Origin: Apostichopus californicus
Lineage: Eukaryota > Echinodermata > Holothuroidea > Aspidochirotida > Stichopodidae
DNA: 37,910 nt
NCBI GenBank assembly: GCA_020650975.1
Contig: JAIPMN010006596.1
Coordinates: forward strand, 1 to 37,910
Direction: 5' to 3'
Shown piece by piece: positions 23,501 through 32,886 of the stretch. Positions within the stretch are counted from its first letter, which is position 1; each line of letters opens with the position of its first letter. Under the pieces are notes generated by a model that was not told the origin of the DNA, made no database searches, and worked only from the letters and a program-made list of their open reading frames with translations. A program made the position numbers and the translations under genes.

Positions 23501-24324
23501 ACGAGTATCCTTTTACTACAAAATAATATGATCAATCAGTGTTATACAGGGTTCCCCAACTTTCAAATCATTTTTATGGCAATAAATTTCAATTGAGTTG
23601 GTGCTTGCTACAGTTTGCAATTTTAAAATCAATGAATATATTAGTCTGGTCGCTTGTCCCTGTTTTGTGCTTCTTCTTGTTTTTATAATTAATTTTTAAA
23701 AACTTTACTGGTACAAGTAGAGGAGGCATAAAACAGCTTTCATTTAAAATTGATTACTTAATTGAATGCTGAGTTTAAGTAACCTTTTGGGAGTGCTGGC
23801 ACTCTGGCTTTGCCATGTCCTCACGAAATCCTGCTTCTCACTGTAATAGGAGAAGAAGAGGGCTCTGTTAACATCCTGTTGTTATGTCTCAGTCGTGATG
23901 GTATGGTTACGAATAATAATGAGCAAAATTAGCTCTGAAAGGAAGCAGCAAATTCACCGAAATATAAACTTACGATGACAAACCTGACTAAGTCCCAGTA
24001 GATAAATCTTGTTCTGTAAAAAAAATGCTATGTATGATATCAATTTATTATGTGTTGATGTTCGAATTTGCAAGAATCCGTTTACGACACTTTGTTCCTA
24101 ATTTCCTTTGTTTTTGACAGTAGGTGAAAGGTTTTACCCAAAATGTAATTCATATTTCAAAATTTTCATAGACAGGTTTTGACTTTCTTTATACCTAGAA
24201 TTTGAATAAATATATTTCCTTTAACAATTGTCCAAACAGATTCATTGTGTACGATGTTGCCCAAATCAGAATGAGTTACTTGATCAAAATGAAGTTCAAG
24301 TACAAGACTGGAAGTCTGTGGTAG
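11413..24324 (+). CDS. PARP1: Poly(ADP-ribose) polymerase 1, C-terminal half (11 exons, partial at 5' end)
   Basis: PARP1 binds DNA breaks in the nucleus and uses NAD+ to build poly(ADP-ribose) on itself and on chromatin proteins. Eleven exons join in frame: 11413-11545, 13022-13220, 14081-14209, 14421-14504, 15593-15715, 18309-18437, 19469-19567, 20321-20473, 21674-21863, 23390-23504 and 24240-24324. They give 478 full residues plus a split first codon. In order they encode the linker end, the WGR domain (KWGRVGT), the helical regulatory domain ([18 protein letters not shown]) and the ART domain. The catalytic triad is present: His in LLWHGSR, Tyr in GKGVYFADM and Glu in LLYNEFIVYD (human H862, Y896, E988). 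HTS after ANYC and a WHGSR-TNFAGI pattern match PARP1 rather than PARP2, as does the alignment of exon 1 with the human pre-WGR linker. All introns are GT-AG. Zinc-finger and BRCT exons are not visible upstream, so the start is unknown. The stop TAG follows GSLW, close to the human SLW end. Confidence 0.97.
12764..12908. repeat. Polypyrimidine tract with short internal repeats, PARP1 intron
   Basis: About 145 bases almost wholly C and T on the + strand, ending in units of CCTACCCCCTCCCCTT. It lies about 115 bases before the acceptor of the WGR-core exon. Such mirror-like purine/pyrimidine tracts can form triplex DNA. Confidence 0.85.
13022..13220 (+). CDS. PARP1: PARP1 exon b: core of WGR domain
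   Basis: The exon follows acceptor TTTCATACACAG and ends at donor GTCAGT. Its first base completes a Ser codon begun in the previous exon, and 66 full codons follow. It encodes [20 protein letters not shown] and ends in [12 protein letters not shown]. The WGR motif contacts DNA and passes the break signal to the catalytic half in known PARPs. The intron before it holds a long pyrimidine tract. Confidence 0.96.
14081..14209 (+). CDS. PARP1: PARP1 exon c: WGR end and first helix of regulatory domain
   Basis: Forty-three codons in phase 0, from acceptor GGTCACAG to donor GTTAGT. It starts with a charged linker ([11 protein letters not shown]) and continues with [20 protein letters not shown], the first helix of the autoinhibitory helical domain that covers the NAD+ site until DNA is bound. 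An ATG at 13988 opens a longer reading frame through this exon, but that frame starts in the intron and is not expected to be used. Confidence 0.96.
14421..14504 (+). CDS. PARP1: PARP1 exon d: regulatory domain
   Basis: Twenty-eight codons in phase 0 between acceptor CTCTTTTTAG and donor GTACAA. It encodes [20 protein letters not shown], one of the best conserved stretches of the PARP regulatory domain. The intron before it is only 211 bp, the shortest in the gene. Confidence 0.96.
14838..14898. repeat. GGAT/GATT microsatellite in PARP1 intron
   Basis: Runs of GATGGATAGATGG and then TTGGATTGGATTGGATGGAT. A simple tandem repeat in the intron between exons d and e. Confidence 0.85.
15593..15715 (+). 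CDS. PARP1: PARP1 exon e: regulatory domain
   Basis: Forty-one codons in phase 0 between acceptor CTCTCTTCGCAG and donor GTTTGA. It contains [19 protein letters not shown] and ends ...LLDSLELIK. The [10 protein letters not shown] motif is diagnostic for the PARP regulatory domain. Confidence 0.96.
15932..16240 (+). pseudogene. Decayed LINE reverse transcriptase fragment in PARP1 intron
   Basis: The frame starting at 15932 reads [18 protein letters not shown], a stop, then [10 protein letters not shown] and [20 protein letters not shown]. Shifting frame gives ITPILKSGK and then NYRPISV[15 protein letters not shown]. The order ([13 protein letters not shown], LSFxxGVFP, ILKSG, NYRPIS, SKI) is that of the non-LTR retrotransposon RT fingers. 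There are at least two frameshifts and several stops, so it is dead. Confidence 0.85.
16351..16628. repeat. Tandem repeat, 46 bp x 6, in PARP1 intron
   Basis: Units begin CAGTAACCGT or close variants at 16351, 16396, 16442, 16488, 16534 and 16580, with steps of 45-46 bp. Each contains CTAACATAACACAATTGTGC. Divergence between units is modest. Confidence 0.93.
18309..18437 (+). CDS. PARP1: PARP1 exon f: end of regulatory domain and start of ART domain
   Basis: Forty-three codons in phase 0 between acceptor CTGATTAG and donor GTGAGA. It encodes [20 protein letters not shown] and then [15 protein letters not shown], matching the hinge between the helical and catalytic domains. The intron before it is about 2.6 kb and carries a LINE relic and a 46-bp tandem repeat. 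Confidence 0.96.
18450..18540 (+). mobile_element. Palindromic AGCGCT dispersed element, copy 2
   Basis: Starts a few bases after the donor of exon f with (ATT)n, then TATATAGCGCTCTT...AAGAGCGCTTTACA. CATGCTTAAGCATG lies in the loop, so the whole unit folds as a near-perfect hairpin. Homologous in its start to 6380-6680. Confidence 0.65.
19469..19567 (+). CDS. PARP1: PARP1 exon g: early ART domain
   Basis: Thirty-three codons in phase 0 between acceptor CTTTTCCTAG and donor GTTAGT. It encodes [20 protein letters not shown], aligned with the human IRKYVKNTHATTHNAYDL region. Confidence 0.95.
20321..20473 (+). CDS. PARP1: PARP1 exon h: NAD+ binding, catalytic His
   Basis: Fifty-one codons in phase 0 between acceptor TTCTCTTAAG and donor GTGAGT. 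It carries [20 protein letters not shown] and then [11 protein letters not shown]. The WHGSR histidine is the first residue of the catalytic H-Y-E triad and binds the NAD+ ribose in known PARPs. Confidence 0.98.
21210..21390 (+). repeat. Dispersed repeat with internal 13-bp expansion, PARP1 intron 8
   Basis: The longer relative of 7210-7322. Between the shared ends it has an array of ACTGTGTAAAAT-type units (about 21250-21350). It is followed by an exact 11-bp inverted repeat TCGTATAGCAA (21361-21371) / TTGCTATACGA (21394-21404). Confidence 0.65.
21674..21863 (+). CDS. PARP1: PARP1 exon i: PARP signature, catalytic Tyr
   Basis: Sixty-three codons plus one base, from acceptor TTAATTTTCAG to donor GTGAGT. 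It encodes [20 protein letters not shown] and then YCHTS, the core PARP signature, with the catalytic Tyr in GVYFADM. It ends [10 protein letters not shown] with the first base of a split Gly codon. Confidence 0.98.
22218..22604. mobile_element. Foldback element (MITE) in PARP1 intron 9
   Basis: The outer ends TTGGGAGAATGTACGTT and, reversed, TTGGGAGAATTGTACGTT form inverted repeats. Inside, 22431-22477 and 22520-22566 are inverted copies of 47 bp with three mismatches around a 42-bp spacer. GTGAGTAACGCAC-type motifs recur further left as well (about 22312). No coding sequence. A target duplication is not clear. Confidence 0.8.
22848..23088 (+). mobile_element. tRNA-derived SINE, 241 bp, in PARP1 intron 9
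   Basis: The head carries pol III promoter boxes: A box TTAGCTCAGTGG at 22854-22865 and B box GAGTTCGAGTCC at 22898-22909. A tRNA-unrelated body follows, then a tail of ACATACATACA. ACATAGT at 22841-22847 and 23089-23095 looks like a 7-bp target duplication. Transcription in other genomes starts at such a head. The parent LINE is unknown. Confidence 0.8.
23390..23504 (+). CDS. PARP1: PARP1 exon j: late ART domain
   Basis: The first two bases complete the Gly codon, 37 codons follow, and two bases (GA) begin the next codon. It encodes [20 protein letters not shown] and ends SNLLYN. The donor is GTATCC, weaker than the others. It is supported because only this join gives NEFIVYD across the intron. 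Confidence 0.93.
24240..24324 (+). CDS. PARP1: PARP1 terminal exon
   Basis: After acceptor GTCCAAACAG, a single A completes the catalytic Glu codon (GA|A). [20 protein letters not shown] and then YKTGSLW and TAG follow. The downstream minisatellite begins within a few bases of the stop. The last codons already resemble its GAGTCTGGAAGT unit. Confidence 0.95.
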
Positions 24325-26452
24325 GAGTGTCGGGAGACCAGAGTCTGGACCTAGTCAAAGTCTGAAGACTTCGTAGAGATCTCTGAGAGTCCGGTAACTA
24401 TTTAGAGATGAAAGTCTGGATCGAGCTACACTAAGATAGTCTGGAGACTGCACAGAGATAGTTTGATATCTGCATAGATATGAGTCTGGAACTATAGTGA
24501 GATAGTCTGGTGACTATACAGAGATTCAAGTCTGGAAGTACATACACTATTAAAGTTAGTCTGGAGACTTCATAGAGATGAGAGTCTGGAGACTTCTTAG
24601 AAAGGAGAGTCTGGAGATTTTAAAGACATGAGAGTCTGTAGAGTTCATAGAAATGATATAGTCTGGTAACTACATAGAATGAGTCTGGAACTATAGTTAG
24701 ATAGTCTGCAGACTATAAAGAGATGAGAGTCTGGAAGTACATACACTATTAAAGGTTGTCTGGAGACTTCATAGGAGACGAGAGTCTGGAGACTTCATAG
24801 AGACGAGAATATGGAGACTTTAAAGAGATGAGAGTCTGTAGAGTTCATAGAGATGATATAGTCTGATATCTGCATAGATATGAGTCTGGAACTATAGTGA
24901 GATAGTCTGGAGACTATAGAGATGAGAGTCTGGAAGTACATACACTATTAGAGGTAGTCTGGAGACTTCATGGAGACGAGAGTCTGGAGATTTTAAAGAC
25001 ATGAGAGTCTGTAGAGTTCATAGAGATGATATAGTCTGGAGACTACATAGATATGAGTCTGGAACAATAGTTAGATAGTCTGGAGTCTATATAGAGATGA
25101 GAGTCTGGAAGTACATACACTATTAAAGGTAGTCTGGAGACTTCATAGAGACGAGAGTCTTGAGATTTTAAAGAAATGAGAGTCTGTAGAGTTCATAGAG
25201 ATGATATAGTCTGGTATCTGCATAGATATGAGTCTGGAACTATAGTGAGATAGTTTGCAGACTATATAGAAACGAGAGTCTGTAAGTTCATACACTATTA
25301 AAGGTAGTCTGGAGACTTCATAGATACGAGAGTCTGGAGATTTTAAAGACATGAGAGTCTGTAGAGTTCATAGAGATGATATAGTCTGGTAACTACATAG
25401 AATGAGTATGGAACTATAGTGAGATAGTCTGGAGACTATATAGAGATGAGAGTCTGGAGACTTCCTAGAGATGAGAGTCTGGAAAAACTTCTTAGAAAGG
25501 AGAGTCTGAAGATTTCCTAGAGACAACAGTCTGGAGACTACATAAAGATCAGTCTGTTCTCTATGTAGATATGATAGTATGGAGACATTGTATACGAGAG
25601 ACTTTGATGACTACATAGGGATGAGAGTCTATATTTATACTGAGATATAGAGAACAAAGTTTGTTGAGTTCATACAGATTATAATCTGTTTTCTATATAG
25701 AGATGATAGTCTAGTGACAATTCCATCCAGGGAGTAGGTATCTTTGTATAAGATGTATTCATAGCTTAACTACACAAATACAGCTGAAAAATCTTTATCT
25801 CTGAAAAAGTGTAGTTTCACAAAAAGATAATTGAGAAAGATTGACCAAATTTTGCTACCCAGGTGGAATTAGTCTATGACCCAAGGTGGAATTTATAGAA
25901 TATGACCCCAAAAGAAGATTCTGTTGTTTAACAAATGGACATCTATGCATCTAAAGACACCAGTATAATTTTTTAGGTCTATCAGGTAATGACGTTTCAA
26001 AACAAAACATTTCCTCATCGCATTAGGCAGCTGCAGGATTCTTAGAATTGAGAAGTGGAGCTAACTCAAATGTTGTGTTACAACTGCTTCAACATATCAT
26101 GCAAATAGAGGGCGACATTTCATAATATATAGTTGTACCAATATATATGTACATAAATATATACCTCTGCTGAAATCACCATATGTAGGGTACACTGTTT
26201 ATCGCTCATCTTTGCTCCCTTGGAATCAAGACTGTCAGTATTTTAATTAACTGGTTAAATCATTATGAAGCTGGTCGAGTGGAAATAGGGACCATTGTCA
26301 ATCGAAGGAGAGAAAGTTGATGGATTTAATCAATAAAACAAGATAACAAGATATAATAAAGATTGCCAGCGTATAGTTATATAGTAAAATATTGAAGTAC
26401 CAGGACATGTTGGAAATGGAGGTTGTCCGTATATTGAGATTGGAATAATAAA
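24325..26452 (+). other. PARP1: Probable PARP1 3' UTR with candidate poly(A) signals
   Basis: AATAAA hexamers occur at 26332-26337, 26355-26360 and 26447-26452, and I noticed none closer to the stop. If one of these is used, the 3' UTR is about 2 kb and contains the whole minisatellite. The extent is inferred. Confidence 0.4.
24328..25740. repeat. Nested minisatellite: about 25-bp units in 175/199-bp higher-order repeats
   Basis: The basic unit is a variant of GAGTCTGGAGACTACATAGA followed by GATGA. Unit types recur in fixed order (GAAGTACATACACTATTAAA, GACTTCATAGAGACGA, GATTTTAAAGACATGA, TAGAGTTCATAGAGATGAT, GGAACTATAGTGAGAT). The landmark CATACACTAT stands at 24541, 24740, 24939, 25114 and 25289, giving periods 199, 199, 175 and 175. 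The two periods differ by one basic unit. Edges are degenerate. Confidence 0.95.
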
Positions 26453-26499
26453 GTTTTGTATACTTTAATAAGTGTGGTTTGCTAGTGTGATTGTCCATA

Positions 26500-28935
26500 C
26501 ATAAATTAACAAGTATTAAATTGTGAAAGACACAAATTGGACAAAACTGTCCACGCGATACTTTGCTGTTGTGTTAAAACAGTCTGTAATTTTTGGAAAT
26601 TTGGGATCCAAATAATAATCCAGGGTCCGGATAATAGTCCAAGGTGTGGATTATAGTCCAGGTTTTACTGCAGTTTTATTTAGTTTAATAGAGTAGATGC
26701 TTGACGGCATTTATTTCTATTTAGTGCCTCCTACAGTTAGCCGAATTATAGCTTAGCAGAGGGTAGTATGGTACTCCCGATGAATTAAAGTGCTTAAAGA
26801 TTTTCTTTTGACAACTGACTTCAGGTTCAACAACTTTCTTTGCCAAATGTTTTTTCTCTCTTTTCTTTTCCTTTAAAAACTATGCATATGAAATCATAAA
26901 AATTAAAAAATTTGCATATTTTGCATGTTTATTTTGTAGAAAACTTTTGTCAGATTGTTGTCTCTATATAAAGTCAAGTGCCTTACACTAGAACAACATG
27001 AGAAGAAAACGAACAAAAAATGTTAATTTAGTAGCACGAATTAATTCAAGTAAAACAAAACTTGGTAGTTATGACAACTACAACATATAAATGTATTCAA
27101 TTTCAACTATCTAGCACTTTCTACGGAGTAGGCCTGATAGGCTACCCAGAATCTCTTCATCAAAGTTAATGGTTTTTTATCTGGTAAAGTCTATAAGAAC
27201 TGTTTATGAACCACTTTTCGCATTTTTGTTAACTTTACTTTCATTGCATTTCCATCCAAGACTTTCCATGCAACTCTTTAATCCAAAGACATATTCTCGT
27301 TTACTTTTACGATCTTAAAGAAGATCACCTGTTTCTATCTATGCTTCATTTTTGTTTCATTCCTTTGTATTACTATTTTATTTCGTTTTATTCTGTTTTT
27401 ATGGCATAACAAGATGAAAAACAATAAATCTTATTTCTCTTTGTTTTCTTTTCTATGTGTGTATGTGTATATGGTTTGTTCAGCAACATGAAATTTTAAG
27501 TGTAGTCATTCCCATACGTAAAGTTGCATTCATCAGTAAGAATGCCTGATTTTGTTTTTTTGACATTTGGGTATCCCAAACACTGGGAGGGGATGCATAC
27601 TTGGCAAAGTAAAATAATTTATATTATTATATAATTTAAAATTTATATAAATAATTATAATTTATAATGAATCTAAGTACAGTTTACATAAAGACAAAAC
27701 GAAGAATGCGATTAATTTATCCTTTTGTCTTTCGTGGCAATGATTTGCATAAATAGAATATGGGATATCCTGTTGTTGATATTATGGATAATCTACAGTC
27801 AAATGTAAATAAATACGTATCCAGAAATATGAATCCATCAAACTAAATCCATCAAAAATGCACTTTAAAAACTTCCTTAGCATCCTTTGATAATTCCATC
27901 TAAGATTTCCATTTATTCACAGCTAAAATGTTCAAATTTTCAAAAAGAAATTTTCTATTTACTAATTTATATTTTAGTTGAAGGCACATCTAAATAGTAA
28001 AAATGTAGCATGTAAACATTCTTTCCAACAGTAATTTATATCACGGCATAGACTAAATGACCCTATTTGTTCTAATTAATACTTTGTATATACGCTACTA
28101 CTTAAAATAATTTCCCCTCAAATTCAGGCACAAGTTGCATGGTTCTTCCTTTCTAAATAATAGACCAGTATTCTTATACAAATAACCCCTAAGAAGTCAA
28201 GGTACTGTAAAGTGACTGGCATTGTTGACGGATTTTCGGTATTGATTGTGTCACCAAAAATTTGACCAAAAGTCAATGTCACAAGCTGCTATAGACTAAA
28301 CCCTCTTTCTTAATTTAAATGGAACAAAACTTAAATATGCAAAGATGGTAAAACAGTCAATTTACATTTATGACAAATACGTCACAGAAGATGTGAATGA
28401 ATAATAATAATAATGATGAAGATAGAAATAACAAATCTCAACAATAAACTATTCAAGATATGGTATGCATTATACTTAGCAAAATATGATCATAAAAATA
28501 GCAGCTGGTATGAATACTGATCAATGTCTTCTTGTACTTTGAAGTAAAAATGAAAATTGGAGAAATTTAATTCCTCACACGGCACGATTTTCTGAAGCAG
28601 TCATGAAAAATGTTCTTCAAACGCTGAAATTATCATAATTTTTACGGGACATGTCATATCTTGAATTACTGTAATATTTGTCCTCTTCCAGTTACTCTAA
28701 GAGATGTACAATTAGAATCTATCTTTTCTGATAAAACCTAACAAGCACGGCTCACCCTTCACACTTATTTGGGCGGGGGTAGGGCAGTTATTTTCCCAAA
28801 GTTCTGTCAAACATTAAACTATTTTGCCAAAAACAACAGCTTCCTGTTTTTGTCTGTCCATAAACCAAATTTGAAGTGTTCAAAGTCACCAGAAATACAA
28901 CCCCAAATCTGAACACATTAGACACAACTAACAAG
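26500..28935. other. AT-rich intergenic stretch
   Basis: No gene or clear mobile element recognised. It includes an almost pure A/T stretch with inverted symmetry at about 27608-27668 and a small AAT microsatellite at about 28400-28416. Confidence 0.5.
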
Positions 28936-29290
28936 AGGCATTGAAGACTCGCCCCAAAACGCTTGCCGCCCTCTGAAAAAGTTAACTTTCCATTGCTTGC
29001 AAGTGAAATTTTCTTCTTGTCGCTACAAAATGCAGACAGTAATGAAACGTTGTTATCTTTTATCTGGTCCTGAGATGTCCATCCCTGCTATGTACACTGT
29101 GCTGTGGGTATTGACCGTAGCTGCATGTATTGACTGTACACTAGTGTCTTATTACCGACGGTAGCAAGCTGTGTGTGTATTTTCTGGGATCGATGGTGGT
29201 GTCTAACACTTCTGTTACACCTCATTCGAAACTAGGTCAAACTACCGGCATTAGACATTTCTTTGTGTGCGAGTCTTCACTCCCTTTAAA
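28936..29290 (-). mobile_element. GAAGACTC-ended MITE, copy 2 (inverted)
   Basis: Opposite orientation to the other two copies. The left end is AGGCATTGAAGACTCGCCCC and the right end is GAGTCTTCACTCCCTTTAAA. The interior shares GCTACAAAATGCAGACAGTA, CTGAGATGTCCATC and TTCTGGGATCGATGGTGGTG with copies 1 and 3. TTAA is kept only at the right end. Confidence 0.8.
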
Positions 29291-30217
29291 GCCTCAGTAT
29301 GCATTCGATCTTGTCGGTCTATGCAACCCCTTTTGGTCATATTACGTAATAAACACAATCACGATGATGTACTTATTTCTTATAATATTGGCTCATAAAA
29401 CAGAAATCGAGCAAATTAAAGCATCAAACAGAAACAGCACATGTCCTGTTTTTGTTTACAAAATGTTCCAATCCAAAAACATTAATTGAACCCATCTTGG
29501 CATGGGCAGATGCACTGACCCACCCATTCATAAGTTAACTGTACATTAGTCTATATTGTATGCAATCATTATGCTTAGCACCATTACATAGTAATCGTCT
29601 CAGACTTCACCACCTCAGGTCTCTCGTGACACTTTTTAAACGAGTACCCTCGAATCAATAATCACCTCGCTGGCAGTTAAAACCATGACTGCATTGAGTC
29701 CAACAAGACCTGTTCATTTTGTACATTGTTATTTCATATAATATTTGTAAAAATTAGAGGGGTCTGACATTTTTCATCCTAACAGGGTCTTCTGCAGAGG
29801 CTAACTTTGATTTCTCTATTATTTTTTCCCTCCCAATATTATATCTAGCATGCATTGAGGCCAAGACATTTGCTCGTGCTTGCATCTAAATAATGTTTTG
29901 AAAAAGAGCTGCTACATTTTTTTGTGTAAACAAAGGTGATGCTTACACTCGGAAATTTTTTGCTCCATCTCGATATGAAACTTACTTGCCATGTTGAGAG
30001 TAAATCAGGCTAATACTTACACCATTGGAGCCGTTTTCCTTTGGCCCCAGTTTGGGTCTTTGCATAAACACAACAGTAAGTTTATACAAGGATCCCACTC
30101 GCCCACTAAATCACAAATGTCATGGTTTGCTCCAGTCCTCTGAGCGTACAGTAAAGTTGTTGACTTCTCTGTGATTGTAAATAAAGGTAGATTGGTAAGC
30201 AACTGTTCAAGCCTCAA
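29291..30217. other. Intergenic stretch downstream of the SDR gene
   Basis: The presumed 3' UTR of the SDR gene begins below 30218. A - strand frame at 30017-30217 starts just after the SDR stop, resembles nothing known and is taken as untranslated. No clear poly(A) signal was found. Confidence 0.4.
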
Positions 30218-31033
30218 TTAATCAAATTTGGCACCAGTAATTTTCACCAATATATCCCAGAGTTTTTGCTGTTTTTTCTTGTCATAGGAGACATGAGATG
30301 ACATTGTGTCTTGATTGTAAACAAAGTATTTGCCGGTTACGTTGTCATAGGTAGAACTCGTAGCCAAGTTGTATTCGTAATCTGCTTCTTCTACGGAGAC
30401 TCCGATAGAACCCCAGGATTTTAGTAGCATTTTCGTGTTGACCGTACCGGGATCCAAGGTGTTGACCGTCATGCCGCACGGTTGGAATTTCTCCGCCATC
30501 ATATAGGTAAACATTATATTGCAGAGTTTAGAGAGTTCGTAGGCAGGGACCCCGTTACCGTAATTCATTTGAAACTGCAAGTCGTCAAAGTCGATACGAC
30601 AGGCCTGAGAGATGGAAGCCACATTGATCAGACGAGGTGCATTGCCTTTCTTGAGCAAATCAAGGAGGAGGGAAGTTAAATAGAACGGTGAAAGAACATT
30701 GACAGCAAAAGTCATTTCATAGCCATCAACTGATTCCATCCGTTTTGTCTCCAATACTCCCGCGTTATTTATCAGAACGTCAAGACTGGAGTGATTCTGG
30801 TGAATGTCTCGAGAAAGTTGCCGGACTCCTTCCAAAGAGGCAAAATCTGCCACATAGCCGTGGACGTTGGCATTTCCGGACTGCTGTTGGATTTCCAGCT
30901 GTGTTAGCTGTACTCGTTCCGGGCTGCGGCCGTGGACCAGCACTGTGGCTCCCAGTTTGGCTATCAGATGAGCTGTGTGCTTGCCGATGCCATCTGTGGA
31001 GCCTGTGATTAGGAACACTCGTCCAGTCAGCAT
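30218..31033 (-). CDS. Short-chain dehydrogenase/reductase (classical SDR), intronless CDS
   Basis: A complete 271-residue NAD(P)-dependent oxidoreductase. TGSTDGIG at residues 10-17 is the Rossmann glycine motif. NNAG is at 89-92 and the conserved Asn of FAVNVL at 112. The catalytic Ser is probably S140 in NVASIS, with Tyr165 and Lys169 in YELSK. HGRSPER after beta-2 (R36) suggests NADPH preference. Length is typical of the classical/RDH-like group. The ATG at 31033 is the start because an in-frame TGA lies 12 bases upstream. A consensus acceptor (TTTCATTTCAG, - strand) ends at about 31066, so a short 5' UTR exon piece seems to precede the coding exon. Its wording (LVHGRSPER, YELSKLCNIMFTYMMAE, DPGTVNTKM) resembles bacterial-type SDRs as much as animal retinol dehydrogenases. 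The substrate cannot be told from sequence. No signal peptide or membrane segment is seen. It converges on PARP1. Confidence 0.93.
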   Translation of the reverse strand: MLTGRVFLITGSTDGIGKHTAHLIAKLGATVLVHGRSPERVQLTQLEIQQQSGNANVHGYVADFASLEGVRQLSRDIHQNHSSLDVLINNAGVLETKRMESVDGYEMTFAVNVLSPFYLTSLLLDLLKKGNAPRLINVASISQACRIDFDDLQFQMNYGNGVPAYELSKLCNIMFTYMMAEKFQPCGMTVNTLDPGTVNTKMLLKSWGSIGVSVEEADYEYNLATSSTYDNVTGKYFVYNQDTMSSHVSYDKKKQQKLWDILVKITGAKFD

Positions 31034-31067
31034 CCTTAACCTGATTCACTCCAGAGAGGGCTCGACT
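31034..31067 (-). promoter_or_regulatory. Probable splice acceptor and 5' UTR of the SDR gene
   Basis: On the - strand, a pyrimidine-rich TCATTTTCATTTCAG ends at 31066 and about 32 bases of leader run to the ATG at 31033. The leader contains an in-frame stop, so it is non-coding. The upstream exon and promoter were not identified. Confidence 0.5.
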
Positions 31068-31069
31068 GA

Positions 31070-32886
31070 AATGAAAATGAAGCACAAGCGATTAATCACA
31101 GGGGTAACAATGAAAGAGCAAAATGGACGGCTGAAATATCAGTGTATGAGGAACCTGTAGGGGCTGGCGGTTTGTAGAAAACTGATCCCTACCGATGTAC
31201 CATCACTCATTGAGAGCTGTACAAATGACTAAATACCGACAGTCTTCCAAGGTATGACTATGGTATTGGAAACGTGCAGGGTGTACTGAGACATTGAACA
31301 AAAGTTGAATACCTGTACAGTATATCTACGTAGGTATTCATAGGCATTGGAAAATGTGTGGGACGTACAAGTTGAAAGACTAGTACAAACGTCGGAACTT
31401 ATACATGTTCTGGCATTTGGAACTGTAACTTTCAAAAGTGATTTAAATGAGCTGGAATGAACAAGCACAAATTACCTGCAAAGAAAATATAATAATTAGT
31501 GGCGGATGACCCGATATGCCGATAGATGCATAAGTTGGAAAGATCAATGCGTGAGTTGAGGAAAAGAGACGCTAAAGATCTGGAAGAACCTAAGTGAGAC
31601 TCATTTGTGTTTAATCAAGGATTGAAACATGTTTGTATTTACTTTAACTGAAATATTGTAAACAAGTGTAGTTTCCTATTTACAGGATATCTTAGGAAGA
31701 AGGGCAATATACTTTCAAAAGTGGTAGGCACCTATACCTTGGGCCTAACCGGGTATGCATACCATCAGTTTCCCCAATCCTTATGGCCTAACACTGATGG
31801 TTTGATAGCTATGGTTGATTGACCATTCATAATGTACTAGTCATAATCTAAAGAGGAAATCTAAATTGCCAGGATAAAGTCAGGCCCTAGGTATAGGCAG
31901 AAAGCCAATTAGCTATGACACACAGCCGACACGGAATACCAAGCCCAAAATCAGACAGTAGGCATATAGTAAATTAGTAATATATAAGCCCCAACGTTAG
32001 CTCAGTCAGTCAGTGCTCAAGAATAATGAGCATGCACCTGTATGTGCGTATGACAAGAACAGCTTTTGACACAATTCAACAGTAGGATAGTAGGAACTAT
32101 CTCAGGACTTACTTCTGTGACAAGTAAAATGTAACTGGTTCACTTCTTCAACGAGTTTTGGCTACCACTGCTAGGTACCACTCGAACGTGTGGACGTACT
32201 CAAATACCTCGTTACAATTTTCCTATTTTAAGTTGTTACGGTCTAGGCCACTGCTACCTGTGGTTTATGCTGAGTGCGGTGTAGGTTACGACTTGAGGTC
32301 AAATAAGATAAATCCAGGTCATACGTGCTGACCTCGAAAACCATGTGTAACCCAAAGAAATTGAATTAATATCGAAAACATGCATGGTTCACCCTGCCGC
32401 ACTGCACCGCACACATTTTAGGTAGACGTGTTCAATAGCTATATGCAGTATTAGATGTTATAGGCTAGTGAAAAATTAGACAAGTCAATTAATAATGATC
32501 TTTCTGATGTTGCACTGTGGTTTAGGACTATTTCCTTCAACTGCGTGATTTTATCGATGCTTTGATCAGATTTCACCAGCGATTAAAAGAATTCAAGGGC
32601 GATTCCGGGATTTTTAAAGGAGGGCTGGTTGCCGACTTGCCGGGAATCCCCCCGGGATATTGAAACCGACTCCGATGTAGATGGGACATGGGTTTCCCCG
32701 CCCCCCTCCCCCCCCCAGAAAAATAAAATAAGAACTTTAGGTGTGAAATTGTGCATTCTGAGGCATATAGGCTACAAACTAGGTCTATAATTAGCTAGGT
32801 CTACGTCACTACGTGCACGCAATTGGTTGTGCTAATAACATAGAACTGTAGATAAATTGACGAACTTTCGGGATGTTACATCGAAA
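31070..32886. other. Upstream region of the SDR gene, no further gene recognised
   Basis: It should contain the SDR promoter and any first non-coding exon, but neither could be placed. A - strand frame at 31229-31468 has no recognisable homology. Confidence 0.4.

Noticed and set aside
11413-24324. PARP2 or PARP3 instead of PARP1
   Set aside because: [28 protein letters not shown] and the linker-WGR alignment follow PARP1. PARP2 differs at these positions.
30017-30217. C-terminal extension of the SDR by readthrough
   Set aside because: The following frame is not in phase with the SDR and has no family resemblance. The 271-residue length is already complete for a classical SDR.
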